The translations under genes and the position numbers were made by a program. A DNA stretch of 64,000 nt from Sporosarcina ureae (GTDB lineage: Bacteria > Bacillota > Bacilli > Bacillales_A > Planococcaceae), in the NCBI RefSeq assembly GCF_002101375.1, contig NZ_CP015207.1, positions 1,377,001 to 1,441,000 of the forward strand, read 5' to 3'. Shown here piece by piece: positions 17,660 through 26,377 of the stretch (the stretch's first letter is position 1; each line of letters starts with the position of its first letter). The notes under the pieces are model-generated. The model worked only from the letters and a program-made list of their open reading frames with translations. It was not told the DNA's origin and did no database searches.

Positions 17660-18229
17660 TTGAAAAAGTTAAAGTTCACCGATTTATTGATTACCATCAT
17701 GATTGGCGTTGTGTTTGGCGTGCTGATGAAGTTTTGGGATGATTTATACACTGTCGTCAAACCGATCATGCCTGTCGCGCGTCAACTGCTTTACGGTATG
17801 TGGTTCATGGTCGGGCCGTTCGCCTTTTTATTATTACGAAAACCAGGTACTGCACTCATCGCAAGTATTGCAGGGGCTTCCTTATCTGCGTTTGCTGGTC
17901 ATGGTATTGAAGTATTGATGTATGGACTCGCACAGGGTCTTGCTGCGGAATTATTGTTCGCTGCATTCCGTTATAAACGCTATTCTATTTTAATTGCTGG
18001 ATTAGCAGGAATCGCGTCATGTCTTGCAAGTTTCGGACTTGATTTGGTTTATGGTTACGCAGCACTCGAAACATGGGCACTCATTGTAAAATACGGATTA
18101 CGTGCAATCAGCGCATTCATCTTCACGGGTATTTTTGCTGTGCTCATTGTAAGAGCGCTAGAAGCAACAGGTGTGACGTCGCTCATTCGACCTGTTGATA
18201 AAAAAGAATATACGATGCTTGATCAGTAA
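17660..18229 (+). CDS. ykoE: HMP/thiamine ECF transporter S component YkoE
   Basis: A 189-aa membrane protein with about six hydrophobic helices and the YkoE-type pattern (MKFWDDLYTVVKP, then GHGIEVLMYG). In B. subtilis YkoE is the substrate-binding component for a thiamine precursor (hydroxymethylpyrimidine). The start is TTG, with AAGGAG 9 nt upstream. It is first in an operon with the ATPase and T component behind a TPP riboswitch. The periplasmic-type partner YkoF, found in B. subtilis, is absent here. Confidence 0.92.
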   Translation: MKKLKFTDLLITIMIGVVFGVLMKFWDDLYTVVKPIMPVARQLLYGMWFMVGPFAFLLLRKPGTALIASIAGASLSAFAGHGIEVLMYGLAQGLAAELLFAAFRYKRYSILIAGLAGIASCLASFGLDLVYGYAALETWALIVKYGLRAISAFIFTGIFAVLIVRALEATGVTSLIRPVDKKEYTMLDQ

Positions 18230-18250
18230 AAGCGGAGGTATGATCCAACT

Positions 18251-19717
18251 ATGAATAACATCAGCGTTACAGATTTACGACTGAAGTTTCCAGGAGAAGA
18301 TGCTTTGGTCTTTAAAGACTTCTCCTTCTCTGTTCAGTCTGGCGAAAAAGTTCTCATGCTTGGTCCTAGTGGTTGTGGGAAATCCACTTTACTCCAAGTA
18401 CTGAGCGGCATTATACCAAGCTCCATCGAACTGCCAATGAAAGCAACAGACATTCTGTTACCTGACTCATGGGGGTTCGTTTTCCAAGACCCAGACACAC
18501 AATTCTGTATGACCTATGTAGATGAAGAACTTGCATTCGTTTTAGAGAATCTTCAAGTTCCGCGTGAAGAAATGGCACTTCTTATTGAAGAAGTGTTAAA
18601 GCGTGTGGACTTGCATTTGAAAGATGTCCACACGCCCATCAATGAAATGTCTCAAGGTATGAAACAACGGTTAGCATTGGCTTCTGTTTTATTATTAGAA
18701 CCTGACGTGCTATTTCTGGATGAACCCTCTGCATTATTGGATCCGGACGGCACGCAACAGATTTGGTCTTCTATTAAAGAGGCAACCGCTGATAAAACTG
18801 TGATCATTGTGGAGCATAAAATCAATTTGATTGCTGACTGGGTAGATCGTGTTGTGTTGTTTAATGATCATGGCGTCATAATCGCAGATGGTTCACCAGC
18901 ATATATTTTTGCAAACTTTCAAGAACAACTAAAACGATATGGTATTTGGTACCCAGGGGTATGGGAAGAATATAAAACATCTGATGCGTTTCAATTAATG
19001 ATGATAAATCGTCAAGCCGTTTCATCACAAAAGAAAATTCAAATCCAGGACTTTCACGGCTATCGTGGTCAAATGGAGAAGATTTCTGCCAAACATGCGA
19101 CTGTACAGGCCGGTGACTGGATTACAATTGTTGGCGAAAATGGTTCTGGTAAAAGTACATTACTTTTATCTCTCATGCAATTACTTCGGACTAGCGGTAT
19201 CTATGAAGTGAACGGTGTACCCATTACGTGGAAAAAGAAGAAACGGCAACTCCCGCAAGGTCTGTCGCTCGTCTTTCAAAATCCCGAACTACAATTTGTG
19301 ACGAACTCGATTACGGAAGAGTTAACCGTATCTTTACACGGCATGCCAAAAGATGATGCAGACGTATATGCGAAAGAATTGATGTGCTTATTTAACTTAC
19401 CTGATTCTGTTTCGCGCCATCCTTACCAGCTATCTACGGGTCAAAAGCGTCGTTTGAGTGTCGCAACTGCTCTTACTCCTAGTACAGACATTTTGTTACT
19501 GGATGAGCCTACTTTCGGGCAGGATGCACGAAACACCTTCGCCATTCTTGAAAAGCTGGAACAATTGCGCACTGGAGGCATGACAATTTTGATGGTTACG
19601 CATGATACAGAAATAGTAGAAAACTTCGCTACTGCTGTTTGGACTGTAGTTGATGGTGTTGTGCATACGGCTAATGGAGTAGGAGGTGCGAAGAGTGTTC
19701 AATTGGTTCACACCTAA
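18251..19717 (+). CDS. ykoD: HMP/thiamine ECF transporter double ATPase YkoD
   Basis: A 488-aa protein of two fused ABC ATPase domains. Domain 1 has GPSGCGKST, signature MSQGMKQR, and LFLDEPSALLD; domain 2 has GENGSGKST, signature LSTGQKRR and LLLDEPTFGQD. It energises the ECF complex with YkoE and YkoC. The gene follows ykoE by 21 nt, with an AGCGGAGG RBS, and overlaps the next gene by 23 nt. Confidence 0.93.
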   Translation: MNNISVTDLRLKFPGEDALVFKDFSFSVQSGEKVLMLGPSGCGKSTLLQVLSGIIPSSIELPMKATDILLPDSWGFVFQDPDTQFCMTYVDEELAFVLENLQVPREEMALLIEEVLKRVDLHLKDVHTPINEMSQGMKQRLALASVLLLEPDVLFLDEPSALLDPDGTQQIWSSIKEATADKTVIIVEHKINLIADWVDRVVLFNDHGVIIADGSPAYIFANFQEQLKRYGIWYPGVWEEYKTSDAFQLMMINRQAVSSQKKIQIQDFHGYRGQMEKISAKHATVQAGDWITIVGENGSGKSTLLLSLMQLLRTSGIYEVNGVPITWKKKKRQLPQGLSLVFQNPELQFVTNSITEELTVSLHGMPKDDADVYAKELMCLFNLPDSVSRHPYQLSTGQKRRLSVATALTPSTDILLLDEPTFGQDARNTFAILEKLEQLRTGGMTILMVTHDTEIVENFATAVWTVVDGVVHTANGVGGAKSVQLVHT

Positions 19718-20465
19718 ACGCGAAACCTGGTTATTTCGAGTCAATCCTGCGTTAAAATTTATCGTATTTTTTGCGTTCTTGATTATTACGCTCGTAAATC
19801 AAAGTTTATCTTTTGCTATCTCACAAGCTATTTTATATGGAATATTATTTTATGTATTTAGCGGTTATTCGCTGAAGAAACTTTCATTGCTTTCCATTCC
19901 GTTAGCTATTTCATTCCTATCCACTGGGTTGACCATGTTGTTGTTCGGTAAGGGTGAAGCGGTAATTTGGCAATGGGGGCTATTCAAGATTTCTGAAGAG
20001 AGTATTCAACACGCGCTTTTGCTCGGAAGTAAGTCACTTTCATTCGGCTTCGTTGGCTTTACGTTTATCTTAACTATCCAACCTGTACTATTCTTTTATG
20101 CTATGATGCAACAGTTTCGTCTGCCGTCCAAATATGCCTATAGCTTTATTGCAGCTTTTCGTTTAATTCCTGCTGTAACTGAAGAGCTACAAATTCGTAG
20201 GAATGCTTTAAAAGTACGAAATATCCAGTTTTCAAAAGGATTTAGAGGTTTCTATGAACGATTGCAGTCCTATACAGTTCCGCTATTTGCCCAAAGTATA
20301 CGGCGCGCGCAACGCATTGCAGTTGCGATGGAAGCGAAACAGTATCAGATGGGTGCTGCAAGGACATATTATTATCCTACACGGTATACTGGGATAGATA
20401 TGGTATTTTTACTTGTCATGATATGTAGTTTATCTTCAGCCTTTTTCCTATCAATATATCGATAA
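19695..20465 (+). CDS. ykoC: ECF transporter T component YkoC
   Basis: An about 256-aa transmembrane coupling protein with five to six helices and the cytoplasmic EcfT coupling motifs, here AFRLIP and a second Ala-Arg-x-based segment, QSIRRAQRIAVAMEAKQ. It joins YkoE to YkoD. The GTG at 19695 is chosen because AGGAGG ends 8 nt upstream; the frame is open 9 nt further. It overlaps ykoD and closes the operon before a terminator. Confidence 0.9.
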   Translation: MFNWFTPKRETWLFRVNPALKFIVFFAFLIITLVNQSLSFAISQAILYGILFYVFSGYSLKKLSLLSIPLAISFLSTGLTMLLFGKGEAVIWQWGLFKISEESIQHALLLGSKSLSFGFVGFTFILTIQPVLFFYAMMQQFRLPSKYAYSFIAAFRLIPAVTEELQIRRNALKVRNIQFSKGFRGFYERLQSYTVPLFAQSIRRAQRIAVAMEAKQYQMGAARTYYYPTRYTGIDMVFLLVMICSLSSAFFLSIYR

Positions 20466-20496
20466 TTAGCGATATATAATATGTAACCAACTTAAA

Positions 20497-20532
20497 AGAG
20501 AACACAGATCTAATTCAGATCCTGTGTTCTCT
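20497..20532. terminator. Bidirectional terminator
   Basis: AGAGAACACAG-ATCT pairs with AGATC-CTGTGTTCTCT; it separates the convergent transporter operon and the membrane-protein gene. Confidence 0.88.
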
Positions 20533-20539
20533 ATTTTCA

Positions 20540-20974
20540 TTACACACGCTGATGATCTGCTCTCCATGACTTTATAGATTTCTTAATTTCATCTGGTGAC
20601 AGATCTTCCACTACTGCCCGATTCGCAAGCTCCACGTACTCTTCATCTGAAGCAAATCGTAATGCAATCCATTGTGATTTCGTCAATTGTGCAACTAAAC
20701 GGTTACCCGTCAACATAAAGTAACGAAGCTGTTCCTCTGTGATGATTAATCGATCTTGCAAAGACAACGCATAAATCCGTGCGAGCATCCCTGGAATAAT
20801 AGCAAGAACGATGACAGCGAATAATAGCAAAATCTGCATTGAAAACCCATGCTTTACAAATTGATAAATTCCATAGATCGCTGTTGTCAAAAGCAATAGA
20901 ACGCTTAATGGTAACCAAATATAGTGTTGCAAAGGTGTTACCCGTGTATGATTTTCATACGATTGTTCTTTCAT
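20540..20974 (-). CDS. DUF6526-like small membrane protein
   Basis: A 144-aa protein with a cytosolic N-terminus (KEQSYENHTRVTPLQHY), two hydrophobic helices (about 18-38 and 46-67), and a charged C-terminal cytosolic domain with LQDRLIITEEQLRYF and a RFASDEEYVELA segment. This resembles the DUF6526 family as I remember it; the function is unknown. A G-rich RBS (AGGGGGG) is 6 nt before the ATG. Monocistronic. Confidence 0.65.
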   Translation of the reverse strand: MKEQSYENHTRVTPLQHYIWLPLSVLLLLTTAIYGIYQFVKHGFSMQILLLFAVIVLAIIPGMLARIYALSLQDRLIITEEQLRYFMLTGNRLVAQLTKSQWIALRFASDEEYVELANRAVVEDLSPDEIKKSIKSWRADHQRV

Positions 20975-21214
20975 CTCGTCCCCCCTTACATACCTATAGG
21001 GGTATCTTATATGATTTAATATTAGTTGTATACATAATTGCTCTTTCTTAAGATAGTTGTTTCAATTCATCATAATACCATTTGATCTTATTGAACAAGA
21101 CTCAATAAAATTAGCGACTACTATACACTCTTGCAATAGTTAGAATTATTAGTATTGACAAAACATATATATTTCATTATATTAAACCTACTATATCAAT
21201 AAGGATTAAAGGAG

Positions 21215-22486
21215 TTGTTTTCTATTAAACTTTCAACAAAAATCACAGTCGGTCTCGTGTTGGGTATTATTTTTGGGATTATTCTAAATATCTTTCTCCC
21301 GCAAGCAGTACCGCAATTGAATGAATACGTACTTTCTCCAATCGGTAAAATTTTCTTGAGCTTAATCCAGTTCGTAGTAGTACCCATTGTGTTTACATCA
21401 TTGATTGTAGGTTTCTCTAGTATAGATCACTCTGAAAAAGTTGGACGGTTAACAGGGAAGCTATTGTTCCTTTACATCAGCACTAGCATACTCGCGCTTG
21501 TCATTGGTTATATCACGGCTTCAGTATTGAAACCCGGGAATATAGTAGATGGCTTAGGGGAAGTGGCAGCAGGAGAGGCAAAGGAAGGACAAGGTATTCT
21601 TGAATGGTTGATTTCGATAGTTCCTACCAATCCATTCGAAGCGTTCGCCACAGGGAATTTGTTGCAGATTATCTTCACGGCAATTATTGTTGTCATCGGA
21701 ATTCGTATGGCTGGCAGTCAAGCAAAACCATTTCTTTCATTCGTAGAAAGCGTGCACACTATCGTAGAAAAGATTACGATGCTTGTTTTGAAATTGTCTC
21801 CAATAGGTGTTTTCGCCTTAATCAGTTCTGTAATTGCCACACAAGGTCTTGATATTGTGCAAAAATTATTTGTTTATATTTTAGGATTAATCTTAGCTTT
21901 GACACTGATGGCTATCGCGTACTTTGTTATTCTAAGCTTCCTACATGTGTCCCCAAAGCACTTCTGGAAAAGCTTCCAGCCGACATTCGGTATCGCATTC
22001 GGTACGGCTAGCTCTAATGCAGCATTGCCGGTCGCCATGGAAAATAGCAAAAAAGAATTTAAAATGAAAGAGGAGATTGCAGGTTTTGCGATACCTTTAG
22101 GAACTGCCTTGAAACGTGACGGTGCTTGCATTTTGCAGACATTCAATGCTTTATTCGTTGCTCAGCTATTTGATATCCAGCTGAGTGGCGCACAAATCCT
22201 AGCCATCATTGTCAGTGCACTTGTCGTGTCATTTAGTACAGCAGGTGTGCCAGGTGCAGGTATCATTATGATGTCCACTGTACTTGCCGCAGCCAATTTA
22301 CCTCTTGCGGGTATTGCGCTTGTCGCTGGAGTGGATCGTTTGACTGATGGCTTCCGTACATTGTTGAACGTATTTGGCAATACAGCCAATGCCGTGATAC
22401 TAGATAAGTGGGAAGGTAATACTTCAATCACCGATATGAAAACGCAAAGTCCAGAACCAGCATACGCCGACAGTAAAAGACTCTAA
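21215..22486 (+). CDS. DAACS dicarboxylate/amino acid:cation symporter
   Basis: A roughly 420-aa secondary transporter of the glutamate/aspartate/C4-dicarboxylate family (GltP/DctA). It has about eight helices, a Ser-rich hairpin TASSNAALP, the second hairpin AGVPGAG, and the substrate-binding NTANAV near the C-terminus. Note ALKRDGACILQ where family members usually have NMDG; the Asn-Met pair is replaced by Lys-Arg. The start is uncertain: TTG at 21215 (AAGGAT at 9 nt) or a rare ATT at 21224 (AAAGGAG at 9 nt), the latter matching the family N-terminus. A terminator follows. Confidence 0.88.
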   Translation: MFSIKLSTKITVGLVLGIIFGIILNIFLPQAVPQLNEYVLSPIGKIFLSLIQFVVVPIVFTSLIVGFSSIDHSEKVGRLTGKLLFLYISTSILALVIGYITASVLKPGNIVDGLGEVAAGEAKEGQGILEWLISIVPTNPFEAFATGNLLQIIFTAIIVVIGIRMAGSQAKPFLSFVESVHTIVEKITMLVLKLSPIGVFALISSVIATQGLDIVQKLFVYILGLILALTLMAIAYFVILSFLHVSPKHFWKSFQPTFGIAFGTASSNAALPVAMENSKKEFKMKEEIAGFAIPLGTALKRDGACILQTFNALFVAQLFDIQLSGAQILAIIVSALVVSFSTAGVPGAGIIMMSTVLAAANLPLAGIALVAGVDRLTDGFRTLLNVFGNTANAVILDKWEGNTSITDMKTQSPEPAYADSKRL

Positions 22487-22490
22487 AAAA

Positions 22491-22527
22491 ACTGCCGTAA
22501 CATATCTGTAGGATACGCTACGGCAGT
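22491..22527. terminator. Bidirectional terminator
   Basis: ACTGCCGTA / TACGGCAGT stem between two convergent genes. Confidence 0.8.
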
Positions 22528-22542
22528 TCTGCTTTATATTGT

Positions 22543-22953
22543 TTATTTAATTATCGTGACAGAGCTATTCACATGTTTGATGACTTTTTGACTGACACTA
22601 CCCATAACTAACTTTTTAAGTAATCTTAAACCGCGACTGCTTAGGATGAGATGATCAATTTCATTCGCATTTACGTGTTTAATAATTTGCTGATGCGGAT
22701 TCCCACGAAGCATTGTAACTTCCGCTACTATTCCACTATCATTTACTAATTTCAGTGCAGATTGCATCTTCTTCTTTTGATACATAGCAAGACTATGAGG
22801 ACTTTGTTTTAATAATCGCTCATCTTCTTTATTGAAGTCGATCACATGGATCAATTCCAGTTTAGCTTCAGAAAATTGTTTCACTAACATGATTGCATAA
22901 TCTGTTGCCCGTAATGCATTATTTGAGCCATCTACCGCCACAGCAATCTTCAT
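22543..22953 (-). CDS. Universal stress protein paralogue with altered ATP motif
   Basis: A 136-aa USP-fold protein, clearly paralogous to the one at 13140 (shared starts MKIAVAxDGSxNAxRA, shared GNPxQxII, and a shared ending MKHVxxxVTIIK-like pattern). The nucleotide motif reads ILSSRGL...VMGSVS, with the first Gly replaced by Ser, so ATP binding may be weakened. AGGAGG is 7 nt before the chosen ATG; 10 upstream codons are discarded. Monocistronic and convergent with the symporter. Confidence 0.85.
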   Translation of the reverse strand: MKIAVAVDGSNNALRATDYAIMLVKQFSEAKLELIHVIDFNKEDERLLKQSPHSLAMYQKKKMQSALKLVNDSGIVAEVTMLRGNPHQQIIKHVNANEIDHLILSSRGLRLLKKLVMGSVSQKVIKHVNSSVTIIK

Positions 22954-23185
22954 GGTAATACCTCCTAAAACTGCTTCCCTCATTTTTTCAATGGGGATCT
23001 TCTCTTAGTTTCCGCCACCGATATATCATTCCAATCTCAAGTTGTATACCCTCTTCACGGATCATCTAGTCTAGTAATAAGTATCTGTTCTATCATTACA
23101 AAATCATTCTACCAATTACTCAACAAAAATCCAACTGCTTTTCTTATCCAATTAATGTGAAGCAATAATGAACTAACATATTAAA

Positions 23186-23220
23186 AAAACGTTAACTCAT
23201 ATTATATGAATTAACGTTTT
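23186..23220 (-). terminator. Terminator of bioY
   Basis: AAAACGTTAA pairs with TTAACGTTTT plus an inner ATGA/TCAT; the minus-strand tail is TTTTTTT. Confidence 0.85.
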
Positions 23221-23238
23221 ACATCATCTGAAATAAAA

Positions 23239-23790
23239 TTAAGCAAGCAATAGTCGGTTAGCAAGCAATCTCCCGCGAACCGTAATACCTGCCCATGCCG
23301 CAAGAAATGCCTTGATGAAACCACCGATTAAAAATGGCACGAAGCCAGCCATCACAGCGGCTGTCCAAGAAAGTTCCGCAATAAATTTTAGCCATACTGT
23401 ACCAAACGCTAAGGCAACGAACATGCCAATGATATTTGCAATAACTGCATTTGGTAGTTTGAAACTTGTGCGCTCCATATAATACCCCGTAATGAATGCC
23501 GTTGGGATAAAGCCGATCAGAAATCCACCAGTGGGTCCAAAAATCACACCTAAACCCGAAGACATGCCTGAAAATACCGGTATCCCTACCGCGCCCATCG
23601 CTAAATATACTAGTACAGAGATGGTTCCATAACGTGAACCTAAAATAGTCGCTGCTAAACCGACTGCAAGTGTTTGTCCTGTAATCGGAACTAAAGGTAG
23701 TGGAATCGTTAGCTGTGCCATAATACCAATAATGGCAGCGAATAATGCGGTTACAATCATCATTTTTAATCTGTTTCTTGAATCCATCAT
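23239..23790 (-). CDS. bioY: Biotin ECF transporter S component BioY
   Basis: A 183-aa membrane protein with six helices and BioY landmarks: TIPLPLVPITGQTLAVGL near the N-terminus, YLAMGAVGIPVFS and GPTGGFLIGF. It binds biotin and works alone or with the shared EcfA/EcfT module, which is not encoded next to it. The start is ATG-ATG with a weak GGGG RBS. Its upstream region carries a good promoter and repeated AGTAAAC elements, and a TetR gene follows upstream on the same strand. Confidence 0.93.
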   Translation of the reverse strand: MMDSRNRLKMMIVTALFAAIIGIMAQLTIPLPLVPITGQTLAVGLAATILGSRYGTISVLVYLAMGAVGIPVFSGMSSGLGVIFGPTGGFLIGFIPTAFITGYYMERTSFKLPNAVIANIIGMFVALAFGTVWLKFIAELSWTAAVMAGFVPFLIGGFIKAFLAAWAGITVRGRLLANRLLLA

Positions 23791-23802
23791 ATGTATGATC
23801 CC

Positions 23803-23896
23803 CTTTGAGTAAACCCTATTCTAACTAATGTTGACATTGATTTTATAGTAAACAAATATATGTGTCAATACTTTTTATAGGTTTGTTTACTCAAAG
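23803..23896 (-). promoter_or_regulatory. bioY promoter with inverted-repeat operator elements
   Basis: On the minus strand TTGACA (23868-23863), a 17-nt spacer, and TAAAAT (23845-23840). A perfect 12-bp inverted repeat, CTTTGAGTAAAC (23803-23814) and GTTTACTCAAAG (23885-23896), brackets it. A further copy, AGTAAACAAA (23847-23856), is the exact inverse of TTTGTTTACT (23882-23891). The cognate repressor could be BirA or the nearby TetR protein. Confidence 0.65.
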
Positions 23897-23962
23897 AGCA
23901 TATAAAAAATAAGATTGCTATTTAGTTAGTCGTTCAATAGAAGTCGATATCAAACATTTTAT

Positions 23963-24583
23963 TTAAGAAATCTCTATTGAATAGTTATTTTTTAATCCGA
24001 TTAAAAATAAATTTGTAATCTCTTCTGCCAATTCCTCTGGTTTATGTGTTCCTGTCCAAAGTTTGGTGATTGCCAGATATTCAATCGCGCCAACCATTGC
24101 AGCAGCGACAACGCCAAAGTTTATATTTGTATGAAAATATCCAAGCTCTGCTTCTTCTTTAAGATTACTTTCTATTTGTGCAGTCATTTGTTCTTTAATG
24201 TTAGCCGCTTCTTCCGAAATGACAAAACCAATTCGTGCAACTTCTTCGTGTTGCTGAAAGAGCTCAAAAACAGCACACAACCCATAAGCAATTCGCCCCT
24301 TTAGACCTTCTTCTGCTATATCTGCGGGAAGTTTGCTTTGTGCTACATGATGATATAATTTTTCTTTAAACATATCGACTAATTCCTGAAATACGGCTTC
24401 TTTATTTTTAAAATATAAGTAGAATGTTGGCTGTGTGACGTTTGCTTCTTTCACGATTTCACTAATCTTCGTTTTATGGAAACCATGAATAGCGAATTGC
24501 ATTGCAGAAATTTCTAAAAGCAATTGACGACTTTTCTCGCCATCAGCTCCCGCTCGGCGGCCTCTCTTTTTCAGTTGACACAC
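23963..24583 (-). CDS. TetR/AcrR-family regulator
   Basis: A 206-aa repressor. The N-terminal helix-turn-helix (about residues 22-70) contains the family sequence FHKTKISEIVKEANVTQPTFY followed by LYFKNKEAVF. The C-terminal ligand/dimer domain is all helical. The start is GTG at 24583; a CTG three codons later has AGGAAG at 8 nt and could be the true start. It lies upstream of bioY on the same strand, 170 nt away; the ligand is unknown. It could regulate bioY or itself. Confidence 0.85.
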   Translation of the reverse strand: MCQLKKRGRRAGADGEKSRQLLLEISAMQFAIHGFHKTKISEIVKEANVTQPTFYLYFKNKEAVFQELVDMFKEKLYHHVAQSKLPADIAEEGLKGRIAYGLCAVFELFQQHEEVARIGFVISEEAANIKEQMTAQIESNLKEEAELGYFHTNINFGVVAAAMVGAIEYLAITKLWTGTHKPEELAEEITNLFLIGLKNNYSIEIS

Positions 24584-24950
24584 TTCCTATCTTAATATAA
24601 GAATTAATTCATAGATAACCTAATTGTACAGCGACTCACATTAAAAACCAAATAATACTTTGAATTTTGAAAGATATCAATTTATTTATACAGTTTGATT
24701 TACATAAGATACTGATGAATACCTGCCCCTTTGCCTCTCATGCAACATTACCCGCATAACTTAAGACTCGCGATGATGTAATAATGTCTATACTCCTGAT
24801 TGTACGTTTTCTATGCAATGTCCTCTTCAGAAACTTAACTTACATCAATTTCTTTCTCCTGCGAATTATTTAGTTATGAATGTATCAACACACCGACCGT
24901 ACTCACTTTCTTTGTTTCTTTTGAACTATTCAATAACTGGTTAAGTATCT

Positions 24951-25009
24951 ACCTAATTAGGTTGACAATCTACCAAATATGTCGAATAATAGAAAGTAAG
25001 CGCTTTCAT
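24951..25009 (+). promoter_or_regulatory. Promoter with cre box upstream of DAACS symporter
   Basis: A perfect 12-bp palindrome ACCTAATTAGGT (24951-24962) overlaps a TTGACA -35 (24962-24967), then 17 nt, then AATAAT -10 (24985-24990), then 5 nt and a cre-like GTAAGCGCTTTCAT (24996-25009). CcpA bound there should block the start of transcription. The remaining DNA from 24584 to 24950 shows no gene. Confidence 0.8.
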
Positions 25010-25053
25010 ATGTATGTTGATTATTGAATACCTTATATTAAGGAGGGATATTT

Positions 25054-26307
25054 ATGAAGTTGGCCAGAAATATCATTATTGCACTTATTGCAGGGGTAGT
25101 CGTCGGTTTAGTATTAAATATTTTCATGCCTAGTATTTTTACAAAAGCTGATGCATTTCTATTTAAACCACTTGGTACAATTTTCTTGAATCTCATGAAG
25201 ATGCTAGTTGTCCCTGTGGTATTCATTTCAATTGTTCTTGGAACGGTTGGAATTGGTGATCCGAAGAAATTAGGTAGAATTGGTGGAAAGACCCTTGGAT
25301 TTTTCTTGATTACAACAGCCATTGCTCTTGTCATCGCGATTTCTCTCGGTCTATTGCTAAAGCCGGGTGTAGGAGGTAACTTTGAAACAGCTAATGCCAC
25401 ATATGAAGCGCAAGAAGCTCCTCCAGTAGCGGAAACACTATTAGGCATTATTCCTACAAATCCGATTAGTGCTATGGCAGAAGGCAATATGCTTCAGATT
25501 ATCTTCTTTGCAGCATTGGTTGGCTTTGGAATGGCAATGATGGGGAGTAAAGTTGAAAGAGTGAAAGAATTATTCGAGCAAGTTAATGAACTCATTATGT
25601 ACCTGATCACATTTGTTATGAAATTCGCGCCATACGGAGCATTCGGTTTGATTGCGTCTGCTGTGGGAAGTCAAGGGATTGACGCACTTAAGGTAATGGG
25701 TATGTATATGGGGGTCGTTCTCGGGGCTCTTCTAATCCATACGATTGTCGTCTATGGTGGATCGGTCGCATTTATTGGAAAGCGTAGTCCGCTCTGGTTC
25801 TTCAAGAACTTCTTTCCCGCTCAGGTTGTCGCGTTCAGTACGGCAAGTTCTGCTGCGACACTACCAATTTCAATGAAAACAGCTCAGGAGAAGTTAAAAG
25901 TACCCGAGTCTATCAGTTCATTCACTCAATCGCTTGGAGCTACTATTAATATGGACGGCACCGCGATCATGCAAGGTGCAGCCGTTATATTCATTGCACA
26001 AGCTTATGGTATCGAGTTAACTATAGGACAGTTACTTACTGTTGTTTTAACTGCAGTACTGGCTAGTATTGGAACAGCTGCTGTTCCAGGTGCAGGATTA
26101 ATCATGTTAGCAATGGTTCTGACATCAGTCGGGCTTCCGGTTGAAGGAATTGCGCTAGTACTCGGAGTAGATCGCCTACTTGATATGGTACGCACAGCTG
26201 TCAACATTACTGGTGATGCTGCATGTGCTGTTGTCGTTGCGCAAACAGAAGGTGTGTTAGGTGAGCCAGATGTCGAAGAGAGTCAAAGTAATACGGAAAC
26301 CGCATAA
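25054..26307 (+). CDS. DAACS glutamate/aspartate:cation symporter (GltP-like)
   Basis: A 417-aa secondary transporter with eight helices and intact family signatures: a Ser-rich hairpin TASSAATLP, the motif GATINMDGTAIMQG in TM7 (Na/H-coupled substrate site), the hairpin AAVPGAG, and the TM8 Asp/Asn segment RTAVNITGD. The fully conserved NMDGT contrasts with the altered motif of its relative at 21215. AGGAGGG is 7 nt before the ATG. Upstream regulation by catabolite repression is suggested by the cre box. Confidence 0.92.
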   Translation: MKLARNIIIALIAGVVVGLVLNIFMPSIFTKADAFLFKPLGTIFLNLMKMLVVPVVFISIVLGTVGIGDPKKLGRIGGKTLGFFLITTAIALVIAISLGLLLKPGVGGNFETANATYEAQEAPPVAETLLGIIPTNPISAMAEGNMLQIIFFAALVGFGMAMMGSKVERVKELFEQVNELIMYLITFVMKFAPYGAFGLIASAVGSQGIDALKVMGMYMGVVLGALLIHTIVVYGGSVAFIGKRSPLWFFKNFFPAQVVAFSTASSAATLPISMKTAQEKLKVPESISSFTQSLGATINMDGTAIMQGAAVIFIAQAYGIELTIGQLLTVVLTAVLASIGTAAVPGAGLIMLAMVLTSVGLPVEGIALVLGVDRLLDMVRTAVNITGDAACAVVVAQTEGVLGEPDVEESQSNTETA

Positions 26308-26319
26308 TAATCAATGATT

Positions 26320-26377
26320 CCTGTACGGAAAGTAATCATGTGTACTATACATGGCGGCTTTCCGCGCAGGATTTTTT
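26320..26377 (+). terminator. Terminator of the symporter gene
   Basis: CCTG-CGGAAAG (26320-26332) pairs with CTTTCCG-CAGG (26358-26370), then ATTTTTT. The tail overlaps the convergent stop codon. Confidence 0.75.

Noticed and set aside
23847..23891. A classical BirA operator upstream of bioY
   Set aside because: The half-sites are related but their spacing (25 nt or 70 nt) does not fit the usual 15-nt BirA operator, so no assignment is made.
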